Made by a program: the position numbers and the translations under genes. A DNA stretch of 64,000 nt from Micavibrio sp. (GTDB lineage Bacteria; Pseudomonadota; Alphaproteobacteria; Micavibrionales; Micavibrionaceae): the NCBI GenBank assembly GCA_030824965.1, contig JAPJQV010000002.1, positions 263,224 to 327,223 on the forward strand. The letters are read 5' to 3'. Positions 25,018-33,902 of the stretch are shown here, piece after piece; the stretch's first letter is position 1; the number at the start of each line of letters is the position of its first letter. The notes under the pieces are model-generated. The model was not told the DNA's origin, made no database searches, and was given only the letters and a program-made list of their open reading frames with translations.

Positions 25018-26891
25018 GCTATAAAATAACAGCAGACGACCAATATTATTTCAATGAGGGGCGTTTTGCTCATCTCTACGATAAACTTGGCGCACATGTT
25101 CTAAAAGAGGGCGGCGTACATTTTGCCGTCTGGGCGCCGAACGCCAAGTCCGTTTCCGTCATTGGTGACTTTAATTTCTGGGATAAGGAACGCCATCAAC
25201 TTTCCCCTGTCGGTAATTCCGGAATCTGGGCTGGCATTGTCACCGAAGCGCGACACGGCCAGACGTATAAATATTTCATCACATCCAACAACGGCTATAA
25301 GGTCGAAAAAGCCGATCCGGTCGCCTTCTGTACGGAAACGCCGCCACGTACCGGTTCAGTAATTTGGGATATGAAATTTCAATGGAATGACAGCGCATGG
25401 ATGCAGAAAAGACATGCGCTCCAAAAGCCGGATAAACCAATTTCTATTTACGAGGTCCATCTGGCATCATGGCGTAAAAAGCCGGAAGACGGCGATCGGT
25501 CACTGTCCTATGATGAAATGGCCGACGAACTTGTTCAATACGTAAAGAATGCGGGCTTTACCCATGTAGAGTTTATGCCCGTCATGGAGCATCCGTTCGG
25601 CGGATCGTGGGGATACCAGATCACCGGTTATTTCGCTCCCTCACGGCGCTTTGGCGATCCGCAAGCCTTGATGTATCTGATCGACCGGATGCACCAAGCC
25701 GATATCGGCGTTATTTTAGATTGGGTGCCATCACATTTCCCGAATGACGAGCACGGCCTGGCTTATTTTGATGGAACGCATCTTTATGAGCACGAAGATC
25801 CGCGTCAGGGGTTCCACCCCGACTGGAGCAGCTGCATCTTCAATTACGACCGAAATGAAGTTCGAAGCTTTCTTATCAGCAACGCCATGTTCTGGCTGGA
25901 TAAATTCCATGTTGACGGACTTCGCGTGGACGCGGTGGCGTCGATGCTTTATCTTGATTATTCGCGCAAAGAAGGGGAATGGGTTCCAAATCATTTTGGC
26001 GGTCGCGAAAATCTTGGCGCATTGACGTTTATGAAAGATCTGAACAGCATTACCCATTCCTATTTTCCGGACACGATGATGATCGCCGAGGAGTCCACTT
26101 CATGGCCCATGGTTTCAAAACCTGTTTATGCAGGCGGGCTTGGTTTTGATTTCAAATGGGATATGGGTTGGATGCATGACACAATTAAATATTTCCAAAA
26201 AGATTCCATTTACCGCAAATATCACCAGAACGACCTGACGTTCAGATCGATCTATGCTTTCCATGAACATTTCGTCCTATCACTCTCCCATGACGAAGTC
26301 GTGCATGGCAAAGGTGCAATGATCGAAAAAATGGCAGGAGATTACTGGCAGAAATTCGCCAATCTGCGTTGCTTATATTCTTACATGTATTCCCTTCCCG
26401 GTAAAAAGCTTCTCTTCATGGGCAATGAATTCGCGCAATGGAGCGAATGGAATCATGATAAAAGCCTTGACTGGCATTTGCTGAACGAAACGTCTCACGC
26501 TCAGATTTTGACGATGATTACTGATTTGAATAATTTATATAAAAAGGAAAGCGCATTTTATATCGACTGTGACCCTCAAGGATTTGAATGGGTCGATGCA
26601 TCCGATCATGACAATTCGGTTTTGAGTTATCTTAGAAAGGATTTCCACGGAAATTATATTCTTTGCGTTATGAATCTAACGCCAACCCCTCATGAAAAAT
26701 ATTGTATCGGAGTGCCTGAAAAAGGAACCTGGCAAGAAATATTCAATAGCGATTCCATCCATTACGGCGGTACCGGTTTCGGCAATATGGGACAAAAAGA
26801 AACAAAAGCAATTCCAATACATGGGCGTCCTCATGCTCTGGAATTGAATTTACCGCCATTGGGAGCCATATTTCTCAAATGGAAGAAATAA
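25014..26891 (+). CDS. glgB: 1,4-alpha-glucan branching enzyme (GH13)
   Basis: GlgB creates alpha-1,6 branches in glycogen. The 625-aa product starts with a CBM48 domain (GGVHFAVWAPNAKSVSVIGDFN) and then the GH13 barrel: GSWGYQITGYFAPSRRFG, LDWVPSHFP, nucleophile in DGLRVDAVASMLYLDYSR, acid in MIAEESTSWP and LSHDEVVHGKGAM. It lacks the extra N-terminal module of the ~730-aa enterobacterial enzymes, as do many bacterial GlgB proteins. Its ATG overlaps the malQ stop by four bases and treZ starts inside its 3' end. Confidence 0.96.
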   Translation: MSYKITADDQYYFNEGRFAHLYDKLGAHVLKEGGVHFAVWAPNAKSVSVIGDFNFWDKERHQLSPVGNSGIWAGIVTEARHGQTYKYFITSNNGYKVEKADPVAFCTETPPRTGSVIWDMKFQWNDSAWMQKRHALQKPDKPISIYEVHLASWRKKPEDGDRSLSYDEMADELVQYVKNAGFTHVEFMPVMEHPFGGSWGYQITGYFAPSRRFGDPQALMYLIDRMHQADIGVILDWVPSHFPNDEHGLAYFDGTHLYEHEDPRQGFHPDWSSCIFNYDRNEVRSFLISNAMFWLDKFHVDGLRVDAVASMLYLDYSRKEGEWVPNHFGGRENLGALTFMKDLNSITHSYFPDTMMIAEESTSWPMVSKPVYAGGLGFDFKWDMGWMHDTIKYFQKDSIYRKYHQNDLTFRSIYAFHEHFVLSLSHDEVVHGKGAMIEKMAGDYWQKFANLRCLYSYMYSLPGKKLLFMGNEFAQWSEWNHDKSLDWHLLNETSHAQILTMITDLNNLYKKESAFYIDCDPQGFEWVDASDHDNSVLSYLRKDFHGNYILCVMNLTPTPHEKYCIGVPEKGTWQEIFNSDSIHYGGTGFGNMGQKETKAIPIHGRPHALELNLPPLGAIFLKWKK

Positions 26892-28690
26892 CCTTAAAAA
26901 GAATTAAGGAGTTCAAGACTCCGGAAAAACGAATAGGCGCCACTTATGTTCAGGGGAAAGGTGTGTATATTCGCCTGTGGGCACCTGATATCGAAAACGT
27001 AGAAATCGAATGGCTCGGCATTGGGAAAACTCCTCTGCAAAAAGCCGATGGGTATTTCGGCGGATTCTTTCCAGAACGAAAAAACGGAGATAAATATTAT
27101 TTTTATTGTGACGGAAAGCGTATTCCAGACCCGGCGTCGCGTTTTCAGCCTGACGGGGTCTTCGGCCCTTCAGAAGTTCTGGAACAAGATTATTCCTGGG
27201 AAGACATAGCCTGGACAGGCGTGAGCCTGGAAGAAACGGTTATTTATGAGATCCATACAGGCACGTTTTCGAAGCAACATGATTTTCAAGGCATTATAGA
27301 CGATTTACCAAGATTGAAAGATCTTGGCGTTACCATGCTTGAGATCATGCCTTTGTCACAATTCTCAGGCCGCCGGAACTGGGGATATGATGGCGTGTTT
27401 CCGCATAGTATTCAAAACAGCTATGGTGGCCCTCGCGAATTCAAGCGACTGGTCGACGCTGCGCATGCGCACGGACTGGGCGTGATGCTTGATGTCGTTT
27501 ATAATCATTTAGGACCAGAGGGAAATGTGCTGTTCTCGCTGGCGCCTTATACGCAAAGCTCTTACAAAACTCCCTGGGGAAATGCCTTAAATTACGACGG
27601 TGAATATAGTTATGATGTCCGTCAGTATTTTCTACAGACTATATGGCAGTGGCTGGACGAGTATCATTTAGACGGTCTGCGCTTTGACGCAGTGCAGACC
27701 ATATTCGATAATTCCCCCATCACTTTTTTGCAGGAAATAAATCTTGTTAGAGAGGCGTTTGAAAAGGAAAAAGGACGCCAGGTCATATTCATTGCCGAGA
27801 CAGACACAAATGATTCTAAAACTCTCGACCCTGTTGGGAAGAATGGAATGGGTTTCTCCGGCCAATGGGCCGATGACTTTCATCATGCCCTGCATGCCAC
27901 TTTGACTGGCGAAAAAGACGGCTATTACAGTGATTATGGCGGCGCTCGCCAGATTACAAAAATTTTGAAAAACGGGGTTGCCTACGAAGGGGAATACTCT
28001 TCCTTCCACAAACGCCCGCATGGTAAGTCATATCGGCATATAGACAAGAACCGACTTGTTGGCGAATCTCAAAATCACGATCAAATCGGCAACCGCTTGC
28101 TGGGTGAACGCCTGATCAGCCTTGCCGGATTTGAAAAAGCAAAATTAGCCGCCTCATGTGTCTTGTTGTCTCCCTTTATGCCTCTCTTGTTTATGGGAGA
28201 GGAACTTGCGAGCGAAAATCCCTTCCTGTATTTTGTATCGCATGAAAATAAAGAATTGAACGAAGCTGTTGTCGAAGGGCGTCGCGAGGAATGGGCTTCT
28301 TTCGGATGGAAACAAGAGCCGCCTGATCCTTCAGCCGAAGAAACATTCACATCATGTGTATTGGCGAATAAATCCGAGCACACTGTAAACTCGGAATGCA
28401 TGACAAGGTTATATAAAAAGCTCATTCGGTTATCAAAAGAAATTCGTAAGCTGGAATTAACCGTTTCACAATATAATGAAGATATTATCCAGCTTTCTTA
28501 TGGACAGGCTATTATCGTATTATTATCTTTCAGCGAGACACATGCTACATATTCCGGACTTCCGGAAAAATGGAATTGCGTACTTGATACAAGCAGGTAT
28601 GTACCGGAAAATAATGAAATTACATATCCGGCGCATGAAAAAAATATTGCCATAGCCCCTTATTCAGCGATGGTTCTCAGAAATGCCTAA
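26879..28690 (+). CDS. treZ: Malto-oligosyltrehalose trehalohydrolase
   Basis: TreZ cuts the terminal trehalose from maltooligosyltrehalose made by TreY. The 603-aa product has an N-terminal CBM48-like domain (GVYIRLWAPDIENVEIEW), IYEIHTGTFS, WGYDGVFPHSIQNSYGGP, the nucleophile region DGLRFDAVQTIFD, the acid in FIAETDTND and SQNHDQIGNRLLGERL, which are typical of the enzyme. It overlaps glgB by 13 bp and the GH57 gene by 8 bp, showing a tightly packed operon. Confidence 0.93.
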   Translation: MEEITLKRIKEFKTPEKRIGATYVQGKGVYIRLWAPDIENVEIEWLGIGKTPLQKADGYFGGFFPERKNGDKYYFYCDGKRIPDPASRFQPDGVFGPSEVLEQDYSWEDIAWTGVSLEETVIYEIHTGTFSKQHDFQGIIDDLPRLKDLGVTMLEIMPLSQFSGRRNWGYDGVFPHSIQNSYGGPREFKRLVDAAHAHGLGVMLDVVYNHLGPEGNVLFSLAPYTQSSYKTPWGNALNYDGEYSYDVRQYFLQTIWQWLDEYHLDGLRFDAVQTIFDNSPITFLQEINLVREAFEKEKGRQVIFIAETDTNDSKTLDPVGKNGMGFSGQWADDFHHALHATLTGEKDGYYSDYGGARQITKILKNGVAYEGEYSSFHKRPHGKSYRHIDKNRLVGESQNHDQIGNRLLGERLISLAGFEKAKLAASCVLLSPFMPLLFMGEELASENPFLYFVSHENKELNEAVVEGRREEWASFGWKQEPPDPSAEETFTSCVLANKSEHTVNSECMTRLYKKLIRLSKEIRKLELTVSQYNEDIIQLSYGQAIIVLLSFSETHATYSGLPEKWNCVLDTSRYVPENNEITYPAHEKNIAIAPYSAMVLRNA

Positions 28691-31109
28691 TACAAAGAAA
28701 AATTATATTTGCATTCACAGCCACTTCTATCAGCCGCCACGCGAAAATGCCTGGCTGGAAGCGATTGATTACCAGGAAAGTGCTTCGCCTTATCATGACT
28801 GGAACGAACGTATTACAGCCGAATGTTATAAACCGAACGGTCAATCCCGCATTCTTGACGATTACAACCGGGTCAACAGGCTGACGAATAATTACGCTCG
28901 CATGAGTTTTAATTTTGGGCCCACGCTTTTATCTTGGATGGAAGAAAACGATCCCGCCGCATATCAGGCCATTTTGGACGGTGACCGGCTGAGCATCGAA
29001 CGTTTCGGCGGTCACGGGTCAGCGATTGCTCAAGTCTATAATCATATCATCATGCCGCTGGCGAATCGCCGAGACAAAGAAACCCAGATCATCTGGGGTA
29101 TTCGTGATTTTGAAAAACGCTTCAAGCGAAAACCTGAAGCCATGTGGCTTCCCGAAACCGCCGTCGATCTGGAAACTCTTTCTATTCTTGCCGAAAACGA
29201 TATGAAATTTGCCGTTCTGGCACCACGCCAGGCGGATGCTGTGCGCCCGCTCGGCCAGACCCAATGGGAAAAGGTTGCACACGGATCCGTCAATACCCGC
29301 CAGCCTTATCTGGTAAAATTACCGAACGGGAAAACCATTTCTGTTTTTTTCTATGACGGCGCGATTTCCCAAGCCGTCGCTTTCGAAGGCTTGCTCAATA
29401 ACGGGGAGTTTTTTGCAAAACGTCTAATCAACAGTTTTCATGATAATGCGCATGGGCAGTTGTTACACATTGCCACTGATGGTGAGAGTTATGGCCATCA
29501 TCACCGCCATGGGGATATGGCTTTAGCTTTTGCTTTTGACTGTATCGAGAAGTCAGCGCAAGTCGAATTGATTAATTATGGCTGGTACCTTGAAAAGTTT
29601 CCGCCTCAATTTGAAGTCCTTATTCATGAGAATTCATCGTGGAGTTGCGTTCACGGCATTGAGCGATGGCGGTCTGATTGTGGATGCAATAGCGGCATGG
29701 GACATAACTGGAACCAGAAATGGAGAAAACCGCTTCGCGAGTCTATCGATTTCCTAAACCGCGAACTGAACCCTGCCTATGAAAGCTATATGGCGCAATA
29801 TTCAATCGACCCGTGGGCGATCAGGAATGCCTATATCGAGCTTATTCTCGACAGATCTGAAAACAACCGGCAGCTTTTTTTGGAAAGCTGGGCACCGCAA
29901 TTCGCAATGGACAAGCAAGCTCAGAGCAAAATTCTGAAAGCACTGGAGCTTCAGCGAAATCTTCTCTTGAGCTATACCAGCTGTGCGTGGTTTTTTGATG
30001 AAATATCAGGTACCGAAGGGGTACAAAATCTGCAATACGCGGTTCGCGTGATTGAACTCGCCCAGGAAATCTTTGACATCGATATCGAAGATTCATTTAT
30101 GAAGATCTTAGCTACGGCTCCTTCAAATATATCCCAATTCCGTAATGGTGGTTTCGTATACGAAAATCTAGCCAAGCCTTCAAAAGTGGATTTCCTAAAG
30201 CTCGGCGCACATCTTGCGGCGATTAGTCTTTTCAAGGAAAAAATTCGAGATGGATCATTCTATTCGTTTGACTATAAGTGGAAACATATTGAACGATCAT
30301 TTTCCGGCAAAGCTCAATTGATTTGCGCGCATGTTCAACTGACATCTAAAATTACGGCAGATACACAAGATATTGAATTCGCTATTATACACTTAGGTGA
30401 CCATAACATTAACGCCGGTGCCCTCCCCTATAGTGGTGAAGCCGCTTATAATCTAATGGTTCAGGATTTTTCGGATGCGTTCAAGCATGGTTATACTGTG
30501 AATGCGCTAAGAATTCTCGATAAATATTTTGAAGGAAATCTCTATTCCTTAAGCGATCTGTTCCGCGATCAGCAGAGGGAGATAATAGACATCGTCTTTT
30601 CCCAGACATTGAGTAACGTAGAAGATCAATTTAAAAATATTTACCAGCAATATTATTCAGTCATGAGATATCTTTCCGATATCCATATCGCCCTTCCGCC
30701 TGTTTTCCACCACATCGCGCGTTTTGTTCAAAACCGGGACGTCGAGGCCGAACTTAATAAGGATGATATTCAAGCCGATGAAATCGCACGCCATATACAC
30801 GAAATAAAACAGTACGGCGTTGAGCTTGACGCAGGCCGGATTGGCAAAGACTATATTAACTGCCTTAAAAAATTATTCGTTAAAATAAACCTTCACAGCG
30901 ACGAAGACTCTTTACGGCAATTTACACAGCTTCTGGAACTTAAAAATCAGCTTCCTTTTCCTCTGGATCTTGGTGAAATACAAAATATGTTCGCCGCTTT
31001 TATTTTTAATGAATATGAGAAACTTTATAGCCGCTTTCCTAGTTCGTTTCACATGATTGAATCATCGGCAAATAATCTAGATATACAGATTCCAGGCTCA
31101 AACAAATGA
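28683..31109 (+). CDS. GH57 family glycoside hydrolase with DUF3536
   Basis: The 808-aa product belongs to the GH57 group that carries a C-terminal DUF3536 domain. It opens with YICIHSHFYQPPRENAWLE, a typical GH57 start, and continues with LPETAVDLETL and ATDGESYGHHHRHGDMALAF near residue 260. WSCVHGIERWRSDCGC and NWNQKWRKPLRE are further family marks. GH57 enzymes act on alpha-glucans, but the specificity of this branch (amylase, branching or debranching) is not settled. Its position between treZ and treY suggests it trims or shapes glucan chains for trehalose formation. Confidence 0.85.
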   Translation: MPNTKKNYICIHSHFYQPPRENAWLEAIDYQESASPYHDWNERITAECYKPNGQSRILDDYNRVNRLTNNYARMSFNFGPTLLSWMEENDPAAYQAILDGDRLSIERFGGHGSAIAQVYNHIIMPLANRRDKETQIIWGIRDFEKRFKRKPEAMWLPETAVDLETLSILAENDMKFAVLAPRQADAVRPLGQTQWEKVAHGSVNTRQPYLVKLPNGKTISVFFYDGAISQAVAFEGLLNNGEFFAKRLINSFHDNAHGQLLHIATDGESYGHHHRHGDMALAFAFDCIEKSAQVELINYGWYLEKFPPQFEVLIHENSSWSCVHGIERWRSDCGCNSGMGHNWNQKWRKPLRESIDFLNRELNPAYESYMAQYSIDPWAIRNAYIELILDRSENNRQLFLESWAPQFAMDKQAQSKILKALELQRNLLLSYTSCAWFFDEISGTEGVQNLQYAVRVIELAQEIFDIDIEDSFMKILATAPSNISQFRNGGFVYENLAKPSKVDFLKLGAHLAAISLFKEKIRDGSFYSFDYKWKHIERSFSGKAQLICAHVQLTSKITADTQDIEFAIIHLGDHNINAGALPYSGEAAYNLMVQDFSDAFKHGYTVNALRILDKYFEGNLYSLSDLFRDQQREIIDIVFSQTLSNVEDQFKNIYQQYYSVMRYLSDIHIALPPVFHHIARFVQNRDVEAELNKDDIQADEIARHIHEIKQYGVELDAGRIGKDYINCLKKLFVKINLHSDEDSLRQFTQLLELKNQLPFPLDLGEIQNMFAAFIFNEYEKLYSRFPSSFHMIESSANNLDIQIPGSNK

Positions 31110-33541
31110 ATCCTGTCGCGACCTATAGAATTCAATTAAATAAGGATTTTAAGTTTACGGACTGTCAGGATATAATCTCCTATCTTAAAAAACTGAATAT
31201 TTCACATCTATATTTGTCTCCCATACTGGAATCCACAACGGGAAGTAACCATGGCTATGACGCAACAGATTTTGCCAAAATAAGCGAAGAACGTGGCGGG
31301 TATGAACAGCTTTATGAATTAATCGATGCTGCCAAAAAAAGCGGATTAAATATTATTCTAGATATTGTACCCAATCACATGGCGGCTCATCCGGAAAATT
31401 CATATTGGCAAGACATCTTACAAAAAGGGCCTCAATCGAAATATTATCCTTTGTTTGATATCAAAGCTGACACAGATGAAAAACTGCGGTTGCCTGTTTT
31501 GGGGGATACGATTGAAACCGCATTGAAAAAAGATGAAATAAAACTATCCGTCGAAGGCGACAAAGTAACTTTCCTGTATTCCAGTCTGCATTATCCTTTG
31601 AACGAAGAATCCAGAATTGCATATCAATCCGGCCTGAAAGACCTTAAGGCTCTGCTGGATATGCAATTCTATGAATTGGTATATTGGGCTGATCAGGAAA
31701 AGCCTATCAATTATCGCCGTTTCTTTGATGTAACGGGACTTGCCGGTTTAAGGATAGAAGATCAGGAAATATTCGATCTAGCCCATAAGCTTATCTTTAA
31801 AATAGTCGATGATCACTCTAATATCGAAGGAGTACGTATCGACCATATTGACGGCCTTGTAGACCCGAAAGGCTACCTTGATGGGCTGACAAAAAAAATT
31901 CCGAATATTTGGATTGAGAAAATTCTTTCAGGACAGGAAAAATTAATATCCGACTGGGCGACTCTTGGTACAACGGGCTACGAATTTATCGAACATATTA
32001 ATCAGTTGATGGTCAATAAAGAAGGCTTTTCAAAAATTGAACGTTTCTGGCAAGAGAATTGTGAATTAAAATGGAAAAACTTCCAATCTTGCGTATTTGA
32101 CAGTAAACGCGAAGTGCTCAAGATTTTGTTCGAACCTGAGCTTAACCGCCTGGTTTCATTGACAACAACCAACCCCAATGAAGGGCAGGAAGCAGAGATA
32201 TTCTGGTCCTGCCTTACTGTTGCCTTACCGGTTTATCGAATTTATGACGACATATTATCTCCTGACGATGCTGTATTAAAAGAAGCCTTGGAAATAGCCC
32301 GCGAAAACGGTGGCGACGCCTTTTTAAAAGCAGAAAAAAAATATCTTCCTCTATTCTTGAATCCTTCAAACGATGATCACGAAAAAGCGATAATAGAATG
32401 GAAACAGCTTTCAGGCCCGGCCATGGCAAAAGGCTTAGAGGATACCTCACATTACAGATATACACCTTTGGCCGCATTAAACGAAGTCGGCTGCGAAGCT
32501 CATATTACAGACAACGATAAGAACACGTTTTTTAACTGGCTTGCAGAACGATCACGAAATCATCCTTTATGTATGAATGCAACATCTACACACGATACAA
32601 AAAGATCGGAAGATGCAAGGCACAGATTATATGCTTTGGCAGATATACCTGAGGAATGGATAGATTTTTATCAGAAAGTCGACGCATTTCAGCCCTCGCC
32701 ACTCCCTTTTAGTACTAAATATATGATCCACCAGGCTATTATTTCCGTCTGGCCTTTAAATAACCAGATTGATGAGGATTTTATAGAGCGCATTCACGCC
32801 TATACACAAAAAGCGTTTAGAGAACAGAAATTATATACAAAATGGACTGCGCCATCTGAGGAGTTTGAAACAAATATTTCAGATTTCATCAATAGCATAC
32901 TGCGTAATGATAAATTCCTTTCAGCGATGAACGAGTTTATGGGAAAAATTGCGATTTACGGAGCCTTAAACAGCTTATCTGTACTGACGCTTAAAATCCT
33001 GAACCATGGCCTTCCCGATTTTTATCAAGGTTCGGAAAAATGGGAGTTTACCTTGGTCGACCCAGATAATCGCAGGAATATCGATTATCTCAATCGCAAA
33101 GAAATTATAAAAGACAGTCAGGACTTATCTCCGGATGATCTGCTAAAAGAGTGGAGAAGCGGCACAATCAAACTTTGGGCTACGCAAAAATTACTTGGGA
33201 TCAGAAAGGAGTTTTTAACCGGCTCACAATCGAACAAGATCAGGATTTTGAACGTAGTCGGAAAGTATTCCCAGAATGTCATCGCCTATATGATTAGGCA
33301 GGATAATAATTGCGGCATTATAGTCGCCTGCCCGCGTTACTCGGGTAAGTTGGGCCTTTCAGAGAATTTGCAAGCGGACTGGCAAGATACCAAAATCGCC
33401 CTGCCGGAAGATCTAAAAAATTCCAAATTTATAGATTTGATCCGCGAAGAACATGTCGACGATTCCTTTTTCAACGACATGAATTCCATTTTCAAATCTT
33501 TTCCTGTTTCCGTTATAAGCTTCGGGAACAAATCTTCTTAA
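31106..33541 (+). CDS. treY: Malto-oligosyltrehalose synthase
   Basis: TreY isomerises the reducing end of a maltooligosaccharide into a trehalose unit, for TreZ to release. The 811-aa product has ATYRIQLNKDFKF at the N terminus, LDIVPNHMAAHPENSYW, nucleophile in GVRIDHIDGLVDPKGYL, acid in IEKILSGQEKL with GTTGYEF, ATSTHDTKRSEDARHR and the closing YQGSEKWEFTLVDPDNRRNIDY. Together with TreZ this gives the TreYZ route from glycogen to trehalose. Its ATG overlaps the GH57 stop by four bases. Confidence 0.95.
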   Translation: MNPVATYRIQLNKDFKFTDCQDIISYLKKLNISHLYLSPILESTTGSNHGYDATDFAKISEERGGYEQLYELIDAAKKSGLNIILDIVPNHMAAHPENSYWQDILQKGPQSKYYPLFDIKADTDEKLRLPVLGDTIETALKKDEIKLSVEGDKVTFLYSSLHYPLNEESRIAYQSGLKDLKALLDMQFYELVYWADQEKPINYRRFFDVTGLAGLRIEDQEIFDLAHKLIFKIVDDHSNIEGVRIDHIDGLVDPKGYLDGLTKKIPNIWIEKILSGQEKLISDWATLGTTGYEFIEHINQLMVNKEGFSKIERFWQENCELKWKNFQSCVFDSKREVLKILFEPELNRLVSLTTTNPNEGQEAEIFWSCLTVALPVYRIYDDILSPDDAVLKEALEIARENGGDAFLKAEKKYLPLFLNPSNDDHEKAIIEWKQLSGPAMAKGLEDTSHYRYTPLAALNEVGCEAHITDNDKNTFFNWLAERSRNHPLCMNATSTHDTKRSEDARHRLYALADIPEEWIDFYQKVDAFQPSPLPFSTKYMIHQAIISVWPLNNQIDEDFIERIHAYTQKAFREQKLYTKWTAPSEEFETNISDFINSILRNDKFLSAMNEFMGKIAIYGALNSLSVLTLKILNHGLPDFYQGSEKWEFTLVDPDNRRNIDYLNRKEIIKDSQDLSPDDLLKEWRSGTIKLWATQKLLGIRKEFLTGSQSNKIRILNVVGKYSQNVIAYMIRQDNNCGIIVACPRYSGKLGLSENLQADWQDTKIALPEDLKNSKFIDLIREEHVDDSFFNDMNSIFKSFPVSVISFGNKSS

Positions 33542-33580
33542 ATTGATGTTGGTTGCACCAGCGTCGTCAGGAGATTTGCT

Positions 33581-33883
33581 ATGCCCCTTAAGAAAACTTT
33601 TATGAAATCCAAGAACATGTGCCGGGTTACATTTAACCTTCCGGCTAACGATGCAAAAACCGCGTTTTTAGTAGGTGATTTCAACGAATGGAACGTTAGC
33701 GCCACCCCAATGAAAAAAAGCAAACAGGGATTTTCAACGACATTGGAATTGGAGTCTGGAAAAGAGTATCAGTTCAGGTATTTTCTGAATGGCGAAAAAT
33801 GGGCTAATGACGATCAGGCCGACGGATACATTAAAACGACCTATCCGGACACTGAAAATTGTATTGTTAACGTAAGCACTTAA
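33581..33883 (+). CDS. Free-standing CBM48 / glycogen-binding module protein
   Basis: The 100-aa product is almost entirely one carbohydrate-binding module of the CBM48/AMPK type: TAFLVGDFNEWNVSATPMKK, then YQFRYFLNGEKWANDDQADG, the tryptophans of which would stack on alpha-glucan. No enzyme domain is attached. A good AGGAG site precedes ATG 33581, 39 bp after treY. In eukaryotes and some bacteria such modules target proteins to glycogen; here it may act as a separate glycogen-binding factor. That role is inferred. Confidence 0.8.
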   Translation: MPLKKTFMKSKNMCRVTFNLPANDAKTAFLVGDFNEWNVSATPMKKSKQGFSTTLELESGKEYQFRYFLNGEKWANDDQADGYIKTTYPDTENCIVNVST

Positions 33884-33902
33884 TTTAAATTAAGATTTTT
33901 TA

